Positions 1 through 10,046 are shown, counted from the first letter of the stretch. The stretch: DNA of 64,000 nucleotides from Mannheimia cairinae (GCF_028649535.1 NZ_JAQSJE010000002.1:62001-126000), one strand, 5' to 3'. Numbers and translations are program-made. The notes: a model not told the origin generated them from the sequence alone.

Positions 1-559
1 AAGCATCAAAGTCTGCTTCGATTGCCACGGTACGAATGTTACCGCCTAATGTGCAGAATAATTTTTCTTGTAACGGGCTGATTTTACCTTTCGGGTAAAG
101 GATCACCACATTGATATTTTCTAAGCCGTAAAATGCGTGAGCAACCGCCGCACCGGTGTCGCCAGAGGTTGCGGTTAAAATGGTAATTTTGCCGTCGCCA
201 CGTACATTCGCCAATGCTTGTGCCATAAAGCGTCCACCAAAATCTTTAAATGCTAAGGTTGGGCCGTGGAATAACTCTAAGGCATAAATATCATCATTCA
301 CTTTTGTAACAGGTGCTGGGAAAGTAAAGGCATTTTTTACCATTTCATTTAAGGTTTCTTGTGGTAATTCATCGCCGATAATTGCAGATAAGATTTTTTG
401 GCTACGTTCAACGAGTGGTAAATCTAATAGCTCATCAATGTTTTCTAATTTAGGTAATACTTCAGGAAAAAATAGACCTTGGTTTTTGCCTAAGCCTTGA
501 CGTACGGCTTGAGCAAAATTAACTTGTTCTTCAGGATGTTTGATGTTGTATAAGTTCAT
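1..559 (-). CDS. thrC: Threonine synthase, N-terminal part (runs off the window)
   Basis: Converts O-phosphohomoserine to threonine with pyridoxal phosphate in the cytoplasm. About 186 N-terminal residues are present and the gene continues beyond position 1. The start MNLYNIKHPEEQVNF is typical of enteric ThrC. The segment LAFKDFGGRFMAQ carries the lysine expected to bind PLP, and TATSGDTGAAVA is the phosphate-binding loop. The ATG at 557-559 is preceded on the minus strand by AAAGGA as a ribosome-binding site. In relatives thrC is last in thrABC; thrA and thrB would lie outside the window on the far side of the 5' end, but the 180 bases upstream hold no gene, so here thrC may be separately transcribed. 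Confidence 0.93.
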   Translation of the reverse strand, partial: MNLYNIKHPEEQVNFAQAVRQGLGKNQGLFFPEVLPKLENIDELLDLPLVERSQKILSAIIGDELPQETLNEMVKNAFTFPAPVTKVNDDIYALELFHGPTLAFKDFGGRFMAQALANVRGDGKITILTATSGDTGAAVAHAFYGLENINVVILYPKGKISPLQEKLFCTLGGNIRTVAIEADFDA

Positions 560-740
560 TAAAGGAAGTCCTTTGTTTTTAAATAGAAAGTTTTAATTGA
601 TTTTAGCCATAACAGTCTATTAGTCAATGCAAAACAGGAAAATAAGCGGTTATTTTTTCTAAAAATAATGATAAAAAAACTTGCGTGAGCAAAGGCTCTA
701 TTTCACAATCATAGAAAATAAACTCTAAACAAGGAAACCT

Positions 741-1976
741 ATGTTTTACCGCTGGTTTTTAAATCTAAAACAACCACATAATCGTTTATGGTTATCAACT
801 ATTTTATCCACACTCTTTGCGATAGGCTTTGCTTTTGCCGCTAAGCTATCCACCGTATTTTTACCCGCTGATATTTTGCCAAACATTGAATTAGATACGC
901 TCAACAGCTTGTTAGATGTGATTGCCTCTACAATGTTTGCGGTAAGCACGTTTTCATTATCAATTATGGTTTCCGCATTTAGCTCAGCGGCTAATAGCGT
1001 AACCCCTCGTGCAACAACATTGGTGGTGGATGACAAAGCAAGTCGTCGTACAATCTCAAGTTTTATTTCAGCTTTTATTTATGCCATTATTGCGAAAACA
1101 GCACTAGGGTTGGATTTCTTTGGGCAAAACGGACAATTTGTTCTATTTGTAAGTACTATTTTAGTGTTGATATACGTCATTTTCACACTTATTCAGTGGA
1201 TTTATGTGCTATCTAAACTTGGGCGATTAGGCAATACATTAGATAAAATTTACTTTGCAACAGAAAACACATTAAAGATTTATCGACAAGATCCACAAAT
1301 GGGTGCGTGTTGGCAAGGTGTTGTAGGTATGCAAGCACAATCAATACAAGCCAATAGTGTCGGCTATCTTACGCATATTCATATGGAGAAATTGCAAGAA
1401 ATTGCAGAAAAATTACAAACTTATATTCATATTGAAGTACGCCCTGGGCAATTAATTTTACCTGATACTATTTTGGCTAAAGTGGATGTGTCCAACGAGA
1501 TAGATGCGATTACCCGTTGTTTTGTTATTGATAAAGATCGTTCATTTGATCAAGACCCAGAATGGGGTTTTATTGTTTTAAGTGAAGTTGCTCAACGAGC
1601 GTTATCTCCTGCGGTGAATGACCCAGGCACCGCCATTAATGTGATGGCAACAATGATGAAATTATTAATTATGCCGACACCTAAAAAGCAAAAAGATAAG
1701 AAATTTGACCGTTTATCTATTATTTCATTTGATCTTAGTGGCGTAATAAAAGATGGTTTTTCGCCTATTGCACGAGACGGTGGAGCAATTTTAGAGGTGC
1801 AACTGATTTTGCAAAAAAGTCTTGCTGCAATTTGGCGTAATGCACCAGAAAAAGAGTTGGCGAGCATTGCAAAATTGCAAGCAGATGAGTATCTTAAAAG
1901 AGCTAAATCAACATTAATGTTTGAACAAGATAAAGAAACGCTCATTAAAAAATCAGCAATGTGGTTTAGCCAATAG
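741..1976 (+). CDS. DUF2254 family inner-membrane protein
   Basis: A 411-residue protein of the DUF2254 family, function unknown. Hydrophobic helices lie near residues 17-37, 60-85, 105-125 and 130-155. They are followed by a long soluble C-terminal half, probably cytoplasmic. The stretch SLSIMVSAFSSAANSVTPR after the second helix, and the later SPAVNDPGTA segment, are the most family-like parts. The ATG follows AAGGAAACCT at a good distance. mgsA starts 40 bases downstream in the same direction, so the two may be co-transcribed. I infer the family from sequence resemblance; no catalytic motif is visible. Confidence 0.8.
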   Translation: MFYRWFLNLKQPHNRLWLSTILSTLFAIGFAFAAKLSTVFLPADILPNIELDTLNSLLDVIASTMFAVSTFSLSIMVSAFSSAANSVTPRATTLVVDDKASRRTISSFISAFIYAIIAKTALGLDFFGQNGQFVLFVSTILVLIYVIFTLIQWIYVLSKLGRLGNTLDKIYFATENTLKIYRQDPQMGACWQGVVGMQAQSIQANSVGYLTHIHMEKLQEIAEKLQTYIHIEVRPGQLILPDTILAKVDVSNEIDAITRCFVIDKDRSFDQDPEWGFIVLSEVAQRALSPAVNDPGTAINVMATMMKLLIMPTPKKQKDKKFDRLSIISFDLSGVIKDGFSPIARDGGAILEVQLILQKSLAAIWRNAPEKELASIAKLQADEYLKRAKSTLMFEQDKETLIKKSAMWFSQ

Positions 1977-2016
1977 TCTATTGCATTAGCCAAATATTTA
2001 ATCAAAGGAGCCAAAA

Positions 2017-2475
2017 ATGAAAACGACAGTTCGTTTAATTACAAAACAAAAGCAGATAGCTTTAGTGGCACACGATAGTTGTAAGAAAGATTTAATTCGT
2101 TGGACTAAGGCTCATAAAGAGCTACTTTCGTCTCATCAACTTTATGCAACTGGCACAACAGGGCATTTGCTCAGCCGAGAAACTGGGCTTGCAATAACTT
2201 CATTATTAAGCGGGCCTATGGGGGGAGACCAACAATTAGGTGGGCTGATTGCAGAGAAAAAAATCGATATGTTGATTTTCTTTTGGGATCCGATGAATGC
2301 CGCCCCGCACGACCCTGATGTTAAAGCCTTAATGCGAATTGCAACAGTCTGGAATATTCCTGTTGCGATTAACGAAACTTCGGCAAACTTTTTATTAAAT
2401 GCAGAATTATTTAACCAAGAAGTAAATGTAAGCGTGCCAGATTACGATGGTTATTTAGCGGAGCGTTTAGGGTAG
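2017..2475 (+). CDS. mgsA: Methylglyoxal synthase
   Basis: Converts dihydroxyacetone phosphate to methylglyoxal and phosphate, a bypass of lower glycolysis used when phosphorylated sugars build up. At 152 residues it matches the Escherichia coli enzyme in length. Visible features are the N-terminal [13 protein letters not shown] strand-helix, the phosphate-binding TGTTG loop (residues 46-50), Asp71 in [11 protein letters not shown] (the catalytic aspartate by homology) and [14 protein letters not shown]. The start is preceded by AAAGGAG. It lies 40 bases after the DUF2254 gene and is followed by an uptake sequence, with no strong terminator. Confidence 0.96.
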   Translation: MKTTVRLITKQKQIALVAHDSCKKDLIRWTKAHKELLSSHQLYATGTTGHLLSRETGLAITSLLSGPMGGDQQLGGLIAEKKIDMLIFFWDPMNAAPHDPDVKALMRIATVWNIPVAINETSANFLLNAELFNQEVNVSVPDYDGYLAERLG

Positions 2476-2567
2476 TTATAGAACGTTTTTTACTACATAG
2501 CAAGCGGTCAAAATTTCAAGATTTTTTGCAAATTCTAGATTATTTATAACTGCTTGTAGAAAATAAA

Positions 2568-4766
2568 ATGAACAAACTTTTTAAAAAATTTGAAGCTAGT
2601 TGGCTTTCTGAAAATGTGATTAAAGCCTTACCGATGTTTATTTCGCTAAATATTGCGGCAGTAATTATTTGGCAATTAGACATTTCAGGTTTTGCGATGC
2701 CACTAATGTTGGGGATTATTGCAGGCGGGTTAGTTGATTTAGATAATAGTCTTATAGGTCGAATAAAAAACCTTATTATTAGTCTTGTTGCTTTTTCGCT
2801 GTCTTCCTTAGGGGCAACTCTTTCTTTACATTTAGGTTGGTTATTTATACCGCTCTCGGTTATTTGTACTTTCTTACTAGTAATGCTTGGGGCGGTTGGG
2901 CAGCGGTATAGCACTATTGCCTTCGGTACCCTTATTGTTGCGGTTTATAACAGTTTAACCTATAGCCCAGATCTTGTTTGGTATAACAACGTCGTAATGA
3001 TTTTAGCCGGTACGTTTTTATATGGTCTAGTGGGTATTGTTATTTATCTGATTTTTCCTAACCGAACCGTACAAGAAAATTTAGCGGCAGCTTATCTTGC
3101 GTTAAGCCAATATTTATTGGCGAAATCAGCCTATTTTGACCCAGACGATGATGATTTAACGGCTAAACAACTTGCCCTTGCTAAAGCGAACAGTCAGGTG
3201 ATGCAAGCCTTTGATAAAGTGAGAGTTTCTTTATTTTATCGTTTAAGAAGACAGCATCGCCAACTACGTACCCAGAGAATGCTACGTTATTATTTTACGG
3301 CTCAAGATATTTTAGAACGAGCCAGTTCCAGCCATTATCAATATCACGAATTATTTCAAGAACTTAGTAATAGCGATCTGATGTTTCGCTTTCAGCGTGT
3401 ATTGGAATTACAAGCGGTGGCTTGTCAGAAAATTGCAGTATCACTACGCCATAGAGAAGTTTATGATCATAGTGGGCGAGGTGAAAAAGCATTACAAGGT
3501 TTATTAAATTCGTTGAATTATCATCAGGAACGAGGTTTACAACACGCTTATCGTTGGATTTCGATTGCAGATAATTTAGGCAATATCGAACGCCAACTTG
3601 CACAAATTGAACAAGGAAAAGGTAATTCTGAACACATTGAGCCGTTAAGTAAAAATTTCACAAAATCGAACCGCTTGATAGCAGAAAATATTACAGGGCT
3701 TGGAAATATTGTGCAGGTAATTAAAGGGCATTTGACCTTCGAATCACAGCTCTTTCGCCACGCAGTTCGGCTTTCTTTAGTGGTGTTGTTATGTAGCTTG
3801 ATTGTTCCTCTTTTAGGCTTTGATAATAAAGGCTACTGGATTTTGCTAACAGCGGTTTTTGTTTGTCAACCCAATTATACGGCAACCAAAACTCGCTTAA
3901 TTCATCGTGTAATAGGAACTATTTTTGGTGTACTGGTAGGTGGTTCACTTCAGTTATTTAATTTTGCCTCAAGCCTTGAAGCTCAACTAGGTTTAATTGT
4001 TCTAACAGGATCGCTTTATACTTTCTTCCGCTTGATTCATTATGGGTTTTCAACGTTTTACATTACGCTATTTGTTCTTGTAAGCCTTGATATTGCAGGC
4101 ATTAATGTGCAGGCAGGGGTAATGATGAGAATTGTTGATACATTAATCGGCACGGCGATAGCTTGGTTGGCAGTTTCGTTTTTATGGCCAGATTGGAAAT
4201 ATTTGAACCTACATAGTAATTTGTATAATAGCCTAAAAGCAAGCAGTAGCTATTTACGGCATATTATTGCACAGCTTCAATTTGGGTATAATGAGCAATT
4301 ACCTTATCGAATTGCTCGCCGAGATGTACATAATCACTTATCTGCATTAAGTAATACAATTACCAATATGTATAGTGAGCCTCAAAAATATGCGAAGTAT
4401 TTAGAATTTGCCCCTAAATTGCTCGGAATGAGTTACACCTTGCTAGGTTATATTTCCACACTGGGAGCTTATCGCATTGCTAGCAGGGAAATAAACCAAC
4501 AAGTTGATTTTTCGGTTGTCTTTTTTTCTCACGGGCGAGAAGTGGCGAACATTATTACAAAAATTGCTGATGATAGTCGTTCATTTGCAAAATTATCGTC
4601 AAAATTGACCGCTATTGATCAAGACCTAGCATTATTTGCCAAAGATCATCAACAAAAACAAGATGAACTGGCCTTAGTGCTAATTCAGCAACTTCGCTTG
4701 ATTACACAGCTTCTACCTCAGCTACAAAGTTTGTTGAAAACAGAAAAGTTATCTGAGGTAGAATAA
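2568..4766 (+). CDS. yccS: YccS/YhfK-type FUSC family membrane protein
   Basis: A 732-residue inner-membrane protein of the YccS family, related to aromatic-acid efflux proteins (FUSC). It has two sets of hydrophobic helices, at about residues 15-165 and 395-535, each followed by a soluble helical region. This duplicated layout is usual for the family. Motifs such as GLVDLDNSLIGRIKN and the second-half KGYWILLTAVFVCQPNYTATKTRL are characteristic. The biological substrate is unknown. It stands alone between mgsA and the convergent pqiA-type gene, and an intrinsic terminator follows within 40 bases. Confidence 0.85.
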   Translation: MNKLFKKFEASWLSENVIKALPMFISLNIAAVIIWQLDISGFAMPLMLGIIAGGLVDLDNSLIGRIKNLIISLVAFSLSSLGATLSLHLGWLFIPLSVICTFLLVMLGAVGQRYSTIAFGTLIVAVYNSLTYSPDLVWYNNVVMILAGTFLYGLVGIVIYLIFPNRTVQENLAAAYLALSQYLLAKSAYFDPDDDDLTAKQLALAKANSQVMQAFDKVRVSLFYRLRRQHRQLRTQRMLRYYFTAQDILERASSSHYQYHELFQELSNSDLMFRFQRVLELQAVACQKIAVSLRHREVYDHSGRGEKALQGLLNSLNYHQERGLQHAYRWISIADNLGNIERQLAQIEQGKGNSEHIEPLSKNFTKSNRLIAENITGLGNIVQVIKGHLTFESQLFRHAVRLSLVVLLCSLIVPLLGFDNKGYWILLTAVFVCQPNYTATKTRLIHRVIGTIFGVLVGGSLQLFNFASSLEAQLGLIVLTGSLYTFFRLIHYGFSTFYITLFVLVSLDIAGINVQAGVMMRIVDTLIGTAIAWLAVSFLWPDWKYLNLHSNLYNSLKASSSYLRHIIAQLQFGYNEQLPYRIARRDVHNHLSALSNTITNMYSEPQKYAKYLEFAPKLLGMSYTLLGYISTLGAYRIASREINQQVDFSVVFFSHGREVANIITKIADDSRSFAKLSSKLTAIDQDLALFAKDHQQKQDELALVLIQQLRLITQLLPQLQSLLKTEKLSEVE

Positions 4767-4771
4767 TTGAC

Positions 4772-4812
4772 TAAGGTTAATATCGTATTTAAGCGGTATT
4801 AACCTTATTTTT
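4772..4812 (+). terminator. Terminator after yccS
   Basis: An 11-bp perfect stem (TAAGGTTAATA at 4772-4782 with TATTAACCTTA at 4797-4807) is followed by TTTTT. It overlaps the last codons of the convergent pqiA-type gene. Confidence 0.8.
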
Positions 4813-6042
4813 GGCTTGATGATCGTAATGAATTCGCCATAACATTCGGGCATCTAAGTTAGCAGAGGCAAACATTGTTAAGAACACTGAGGCACCGAAA
4901 TAAAAGGCAGCTTCGCCAACAGAGAAACTTAAAATTTGCCCTCTTTCAAGCAGTGACATCATCAACGATAAAACGAATAAATCGAGCATTGACCAACGCC
5001 CAACAAAATGCACATAGTGCAGTAATTTCATTTGGCGATGAATAGGATGTTGCCACTTATAGTGAATTGCTAGTAATAAATAAAGAATAATACTAATTTT
5101 ACTGACTGGCACGGCGATACTTGCAATAAATACGATTGCAGCAACAGTGTAGCTTCCCATCTCAACAAATAAGATAACACCAGAAATAAGTGAGTCTGCT
5201 GAAACATTTCCTGCTAACTCTGTTGTTGAAATCGGAAAAATATTTGCGGGAATAATCATAATAGTCCCCGCAATTAAACAAGCCCAGACACGTTGTAATT
5301 TCACATTATCTGAAATCGATAAATTACTTTCACAACGAGGGCAACGCTCTCTGCCTTTAAGATCTAGAATCCTCTCATCAAAACAATATTCACAAGTTGG
5401 GCAAAGTGTTGGTTTGCTCGGGTGATCAAAAGGCAGGGAATGGTATTCTGGATAGAAATTTTCCCAGGTTTGTTTAGGCTCAACTTTAATAAAGAGCAAA
5501 GTATTCAAAATTGCAACAATGACAAAAGCAATTAAATGTATGCCAAAGGATAAATCTGCGTAATCCCGAATTTTAAAAGCGGCAACTGCAAGGGCAACCA
5601 AGTACACATCAAGCATTACCCACTCTTTAATTTTTGTCAGGAAAATTAACGTGTAACGAGGACGTTGGCGAATAAGACGTTGTAGCCGTATTGTCAATAT
5701 TAACAATACAAACGAAAGTGGCATAATAACCGCACAAACTAACACCATAAATGCAGTATAAGGGTAGCCTTCTGTTGCCATTTTCCAAATACCGTCCCAA
5801 ACAGTGGCATTAATTTTTACACCAAGTAAATCAATGCTTAGTAACGGGAATTTTAGGGCAAAAGGAAGCAGAATTAGAATCGCCAACGCAAGAAAGGTGC
5901 AGCGGTTTAAATTCCAACTATTGCTTTTTCTTAAGGTATTGTTGCACGTAGGGCAGGTGGCATCACCACTAGGTACTAGAGGTACCCGTACTTCTTGCCC
6001 ACATTCACGACAGGTTTGTAAAATTATTTTTTTTATCTTCAT
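4789..6042 (-). CDS. pqiA: PqiA/LetA family inner-membrane protein
   Basis: A 417-residue polytopic protein of the paraquat-inducible A family. In enteric bacteria these work with an MCE partner (PqiB or LetB) to move lipids across the envelope. Two repeats are visible. Each has a zinc-ribbon-like cysteine pair cluster (CRECGQEV...CPTCNNTL near residues 12-37; CPTCEYCF...CPRCESNL near 214-241) followed by four or so membrane helices. The gene is divergent from ilvC and convergent with yccS. The MCE partner normally encoded just downstream is absent here, so it must be elsewhere or missing. Confidence 0.88.
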   Translation of the reverse strand: MKIKKIILQTCRECGQEVRVPLVPSGDATCPTCNNTLRKSNSWNLNRCTFLALAILILLPFALKFPLLSIDLLGVKINATVWDGIWKMATEGYPYTAFMVLVCAVIMPLSFVLLILTIRLQRLIRQRPRYTLIFLTKIKEWVMLDVYLVALAVAAFKIRDYADLSFGIHLIAFVIVAILNTLLFIKVEPKQTWENFYPEYHSLPFDHPSKPTLCPTCEYCFDERILDLKGRERCPRCESNLSISDNVKLQRVWACLIAGTIMIIPANIFPISTTELAGNVSADSLISGVILFVEMGSYTVAAIVFIASIAVPVSKISIILYLLLAIHYKWQHPIHRQMKLLHYVHFVGRWSMLDLFVLSLMMSLLERGQILSFSVGEAAFYFGASVFLTMFASANLDARMLWRIHYDHQAKNKVNTA

Positions 6043-6174
6043 CTTTCATCTTCTATAGTATTAAGTCGCTATTTTCTACTTTATGCCAAAGATTGCAAGC
6101 GGTTAAATTTTTTAAATAATTTGTAACATAGAATATGTTGCGATTTTTGCAATATTAAATAATAATATTTTCAA

Positions 6175-6202
6175 TTTACGCAATGATGTGGTTGTGTATA
6201 AT
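6175..6202 (+). promoter_or_regulatory. Predicted ilvC promoter
   Basis: TTTACG at 6175-6180 and a consensus TATAAT at 6197-6202 are separated by 16 bases, about 70 bases before the ilvC start codon. No leader-peptide attenuator is apparent in between. Confidence 0.6.
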
Positions 6203-6272
6203 GCATTTTAAATATAACAATATGCAAACAAAACCTCATACAAACTCATTAACTAATCATAAGGATTAAAAA

Positions 6273-7754
6273 ATGGCTAACTATTTCAACACATTAAATT
6301 TACGTCAAAAATTAGACCAACTAGGCCGCTGTCGTTTTATGGATCGTGATGAATTCGCTGATGGCTGCAACTTTTTAAAAGGTAAAAAAGTAGTTATCGT
6401 AGGCTGTGGTGCACAAGGTTTAAACCAAGGTTTAAATATGCGTGATTCAGGTTTAGATATTAGCTATGCGTTACGTGCAGAAGCGATTGCAGAAAAACGT
6501 GCATCATTTAAACGTGCATCGGAAAATGGTTTCATTGTAGGCACTTATGAGCAGTTAATTCCAGAAGCAGATTTAGTGATTAACTTAACACCAGACAAAC
6601 AACACTCTAAAGTGGTTGCCGATGTAATGCCATTAATGAAACACGGTGCGGCATTTGGTTATTCTCACGGCTTTAACATTGTAGAAGAAGGCGAGCAAAT
6701 TCGCCCAGATATTACGGTTGTAATGACTGCACCAAAATGTCCAGGTACCGAGGTGCGAGAAGAATACAAACGTGGCTTTGGTGTACCAACACTAATCGCT
6801 GTTCACCCTGAAAATGACCCGAAAGGCGAAGGCTTAGCGATTGCAAAAGCGTGGGCAAGTGCAACAGGTGGCGACCGTGCTGGTGTATTAGAATCTTCAT
6901 TTGTGGCAGAAGTAAAATCTGACTTAATGGGTGAACAAACTATACTTTGCGGTATGTTACAAGCAGGTTCTATCGTATGTTACGATGCACTAGTTGCAGA
7001 AGGTAAAGACCCAGCGTATGCAGGTAAATTAATCCAATTCGGTTGGGAAACTATTACTGAAGCATTAAAACAAGGTGGTATTACCTTAATGATGGATCGT
7101 TTATCTAACAGTGCAAAATTACGTGCATTTGAACTTTCTGAGCAAATCAAAGAGAAATTAGCATTCTTATTTGAAAAACATATGGATGACATCATCAGTG
7201 GTGAATTCTCATCAACAATGATGGCAGACTGGGCAAATGGCGATGCGAACCTATTAAAATGGCGTGAAGAAACCGGTAAAACGGCTTTTGAAAATGCACC
7301 GCAAGCAGACGGCATTAAAATTTCTGAGCAAGAATACTTTGATAATGGCGTATTAATGGTTGCAATGGTAAAAGCAGGTGTGGAATTAGCATTCGATACA
7401 ATGGTTTCAGCAGGTATTTATGAAGAATCTGCATACTATGAGTCTCTGCACGAATTACCATTAATTGCAAACACTATTGCACGTAAACGCTTATATGAAA
7501 TGAACGTGGTTATTTCAGACACGGCAGAATACGGTAACTACTTATTCTCACATATTGCTACCCCAATTCTTGCCAAAGAAATTATGCCAACTTTAGAAAA
7601 AGGCGATTTAGGTGAACCAACTCCAACAGTTGAAGTTGATAACGTAACATTACGTGATGTAAATGATGCAATCCGTAATCACCCAATCGAGTTAATCGGT
7701 CAAGAATTACGTGGTTATATGACAGATATGAAACGCATTTCATCACAAGGCTAA
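6273..7754 (+). CDS. ilvC: Ketol-acid reductoisomerase, long class II form
   Basis: Catalyses isomerisation and NADPH-dependent reduction of acetolactate and acetohydroxybutyrate in valine, leucine and isoleucine synthesis. The 493-residue length marks the class II form, with a duplicated C-terminal knotted domain, as in enterobacteria. The Rossmann motif [14 protein letters not shown] is at about residues 40-53, and [11 protein letters not shown] holds conserved metal-binding acidic residues. The start follows AAGGAT. It stands alone rather than in an ilvGMEDA cluster, with its own promoter and a strong terminator. brnQ, a branched-chain transporter, lies 8 kb away. Confidence 0.97.
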   Translation: MANYFNTLNLRQKLDQLGRCRFMDRDEFADGCNFLKGKKVVIVGCGAQGLNQGLNMRDSGLDISYALRAEAIAEKRASFKRASENGFIVGTYEQLIPEADLVINLTPDKQHSKVVADVMPLMKHGAAFGYSHGFNIVEEGEQIRPDITVVMTAPKCPGTEVREEYKRGFGVPTLIAVHPENDPKGEGLAIAKAWASATGGDRAGVLESSFVAEVKSDLMGEQTILCGMLQAGSIVCYDALVAEGKDPAYAGKLIQFGWETITEALKQGGITLMMDRLSNSAKLRAFELSEQIKEKLAFLFEKHMDDIISGEFSSTMMADWANGDANLLKWREETGKTAFENAPQADGIKISEQEYFDNGVLMVAMVKAGVELAFDTMVSAGIYEESAYYESLHELPLIANTIARKRLYEMNVVISDTAEYGNYLFSHIATPILAKEIMPTLEKGDLGEPTPTVEVDNVTLRDVNDAIRNHPIELIGQELRGYMTDMKRISSQG

Positions 7755-7783
7755 CAAGCGGTTCTTTTCTAACAAAATATTGC

Positions 7784-7824
7784 AAGGCATAGTAGCCAGA
7801 TTAGTGACTACTATGCCTTTTTAT
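7784..7824 (+). terminator. Terminator after ilvC
   Basis: A 12-bp stem (AAGGCATAGTAG at 7784-7795 with CTACTATGCCTT at 7808-7819) is followed by a run of T residues. The convergent patatin-like gene ends inside it. Confidence 0.85.
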
Positions 7825-9182
7825 TGTAAGGCTTTTAATGCTTGTTGGTATTCTTTCGATTGTTCTAATAAAATACGTGCGGCTTTGCGTAGCTTATCAA
7901 CATCTTTTTCTGGTAAATAAAATGAAGTAGCAATATTTAATACATCTCGTTTTAAATCACTTTCCGGTAATTCCTTTAAACCTAAATTAACAAAATGCAT
8001 TTTAATTTTTGTTTTCTGCTTATGGGCATATTCATTCCAACTATCTGTAAATTGATGATAGCGTTGCAAATTAATTTGGGTTGTTTTATCAATAGGCACA
8101 TTAATAATTGTATTTACCACATCTGAAATGCCAGGGACATCGGCGGTTTTATCTATTTCACTTGAAACTTCATTTTGTGCATTAACGTTAATAACAACAA
8201 TATTTTTAACATTAAGCGAGCTTATTTGCTTATACATCTCTTCAATACCAAGCAGTTCTGAAATATCCAAAACGCTTGCTAAACCTAAATTATCAGTTAA
8301 ACCGCCATCAACTAAATGAATAAATGGACGCTCTTTGCTATCTTGGTAAAGCGATAACATATGGTTAGTCTCTTCTATATTTTTAGTGACTAAGCCATCA
8401 ATTACTTCCTCACGTATAATAAACTCTTTTGGCATACTGAAATTGCAGTTACCACCGTTATTATTTAAAGTAAGTGGTGAAAAAATAAGTGGAACAGAAC
8501 TTGATGCTGCAACAGCACGGGCAATTTCCAGATCATTTAAGTTAAGGCAAAGTCCATCAAACATTTCTTGGGTGAACGTAATTGTCTGACCTGCATTCAT
8601 ATCTGTGGCACTAATTACGGCAAAAGGCCCCTTACGATTTTTGACTAGATCGCCAAATTTTTTTCCCTGATAAAGCGTCAGGTTAAGTCGCTCTTGCAAT
8701 AAATCGCCTCGTCCATATTGTGGGGAGCTTAAACGAGGAAGGTTTGAGAGAGAAAATACTTCGGTAATAATATCTTTTTGGAAATTTGTTTTAAGGAAAC
8801 GCTCAGAAAATTTAGGAATAATACCTTTTCCTTCCAGTGCAAAGTAAGCCGCTAGCACTGAGCCACCGGATACCCCATAAACAATATCAATATTGTCTAA
8901 TAACGTATCGCCCTTATCAGTGGTTTTAACTTTAGCCTTCTGAAATTGCTCTAATACACCATAACCTAATGATGCGGCTCTTGTTCCCCCGCCAGAAAAC
9001 ATCATTATTACAATATTCCCGTCTTTAGCACTTTCACTGATAATGTTTTTTTGTCTATATCCTTGATCTGGTGTAATTTGTTTGATTGTGCTAGTTGGTT
9101 TGTACATTACCAAGTTACAGGCTGATATAGCAATAGTGGTAGAAAGTATGATACAGCGTGTTATTTTTTTCGAAATTTGCAC
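7821..9182 (-). CDS. Patatin-like phospholipase family lipoprotein
   Basis: Probable serine acyl-hydrolase of the patatin family, anchored as a lipoprotein. The first 22 residues form a signal peptide ending in the lipobox IAISAC, with Cys22 as the lipidation site. The patatin motifs are in order: the glycine-rich oxyanion loop FSGGGTRAA (about 62-70), the nucleophile elbow GVSGGS with Ser105, and DGGLTDNLG with the dyad aspartate near residue 297. Length is 453 residues. It is divergent from the FMN reductase gene. Substrate is unknown; a role in outer-membrane lipid turnover is inference. Confidence 0.85.
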   Translation of the reverse strand: MQISKKITRCIILSTTIAISACNLVMYKPTSTIKQITPDQGYRQKNIISESAKDGNIVIMMFSGGGTRAASLGYGVLEQFQKAKVKTTDKGDTLLDNIDIVYGVSGGSVLAAYFALEGKGIIPKFSERFLKTNFQKDIITEVFSLSNLPRLSSPQYGRGDLLQERLNLTLYQGKKFGDLVKNRKGPFAVISATDMNAGQTITFTQEMFDGLCLNLNDLEIARAVAASSSVPLIFSPLTLNNNGGNCNFSMPKEFIIREEVIDGLVTKNIEETNHMLSLYQDSKERPFIHLVDGGLTDNLGLASVLDISELLGIEEMYKQISSLNVKNIVVINVNAQNEVSSEIDKTADVPGISDVVNTIINVPIDKTTQINLQRYHQFTDSWNEYAHKQKTKIKMHFVNLGLKELPESDLKRDVLNIATSFYLPEKDVDKLRKAARILLEQSKEYQQALKALQ

Positions 9183-9361
9183 AGAAGCCTCACAAAATAG
9201 ATAGCGTGTTAAAGTATTATAAGTATTTTTATAAAAATAGTTATAGCGAAAATATTATTTATTTTTATGAAATAATTTGTTTCATTATTACAGCTTTATT
9301 CTTGATAGTTAAAATTATAGAATGTAAGACAAATTTAAACATTCTTTAAAGGGATTCTAAA

Positions 9362-9913
9362 ATGGCAAAACAAATTGCAGTATTAATTGGCAGTGGCAGT
9401 GCAACATCATTTAGCCACTTAGTTGTTCGTCACTTACAAAAAATGGCACCGGCTAGTATTGAGTTAAATGTTGTGAATATTGCAGACTTACCACTTTACG
9501 ATCGAGATCTAGATGAAAATAGCCCTGCACAATATACACGTGTACGTGAAGCAGTAGCTGCTGCAGACGGTATACTACTTGTTACACCTGAACATAATGC
9601 TAGTATGTCGGCAATGCTAAAAAATGCGATCGATGTAGTTTCTCGCCCAATGGGAGAAAGCAAATGGATTGGTAAACCGGCAGGAATCGTAACCGTTGGA
9701 GCAAGCCCCGCTGGTGGTGTACGAGCAGCAGATCAAGTTAGAACAATTACCTCAGGTTCATTTGTTAATATGCCAACCTTACCTTTTGCATTAAATGTAG
9801 GCAATCTATTTGCTGGAGTATTTGATGAAAAGGGCGAAATTACGGTTGAGGCAGTTGCAACATCTATGCAAAACTTTATTAATGCTTATGCAAGTTTTGT
9901 GGAAAAATGCTAA
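9362..9913 (+). CDS. NAD(P)H-dependent FMN reductase-type flavoprotein
   Basis: A 183-residue flavodoxin-fold oxidoreductase of the NADPH-dependent FMN/chromate/azo reductase family. The N-terminal VLIGSGSATSFSH segment is the FMN phosphate-binding loop. TPEHNASMSAMLKNAID matches the family's TPEYNxSxxxxLKNAID signature with His in place of the usual Tyr. A second conserved part is WIGKPAGIVTVGASPAGG. It is cytoplasmic and monocistronic, ending in a strong terminator. The natural electron acceptor cannot be told from sequence. Confidence 0.85.
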   Translation: MAKQIAVLIGSGSATSFSHLVVRHLQKMAPASIELNVVNIADLPLYDRDLDENSPAQYTRVREAVAAADGILLVTPEHNASMSAMLKNAIDVVSRPMGESKWIGKPAGIVTVGASPAGGVRAADQVRTITSGSFVNMPTLPFALNVGNLFAGVFDEKGEITVEAVATSMQNFINAYASFVEKC

Positions 9914-9933
9914 GTAATTAAAAGAAAAGAACC

Positions 9934-9966
9934 AAACCGTTTATCTGTAAAGGATAAACGGTTTTT
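9934..9966 (+). terminator. Terminator after the FMN reductase gene
   Basis: A 12-bp perfect stem (AAACCGTTTATC at 9934-9945 with GATAAACGGTTT at 9953-9964), a 7-base loop and T residues. Confidence 0.88.
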
Positions 9967-10046
9967 CAAAGTAACTGTGAGCGATAATATTTCGCATACC
10001 ACGCATATTTGCCCTCCTATTTATAACTTGCAATGAGTATAACATA

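Noticed and set aside
1592-2014. A 140-codon minus-strand ORF opposite the DUF2254 gene
   Set aside because: It lies wholly opposite a well-supported gene, has low-complexity composition and no ribosome-binding site.
6059-6272. Leader-peptide attenuator for ilvC
   Set aside because: No run of Ile, Val or Leu codons and no terminator hairpin was found; only an ordinary promoter.
9158-9349. A 63-codon plus-strand ORF in the patatin/FMN reductase spacer
   Set aside because: AT-rich, overlaps the patatin start, no ribosome-binding site and no recognisable sequence; best read as the divergent promoter region.
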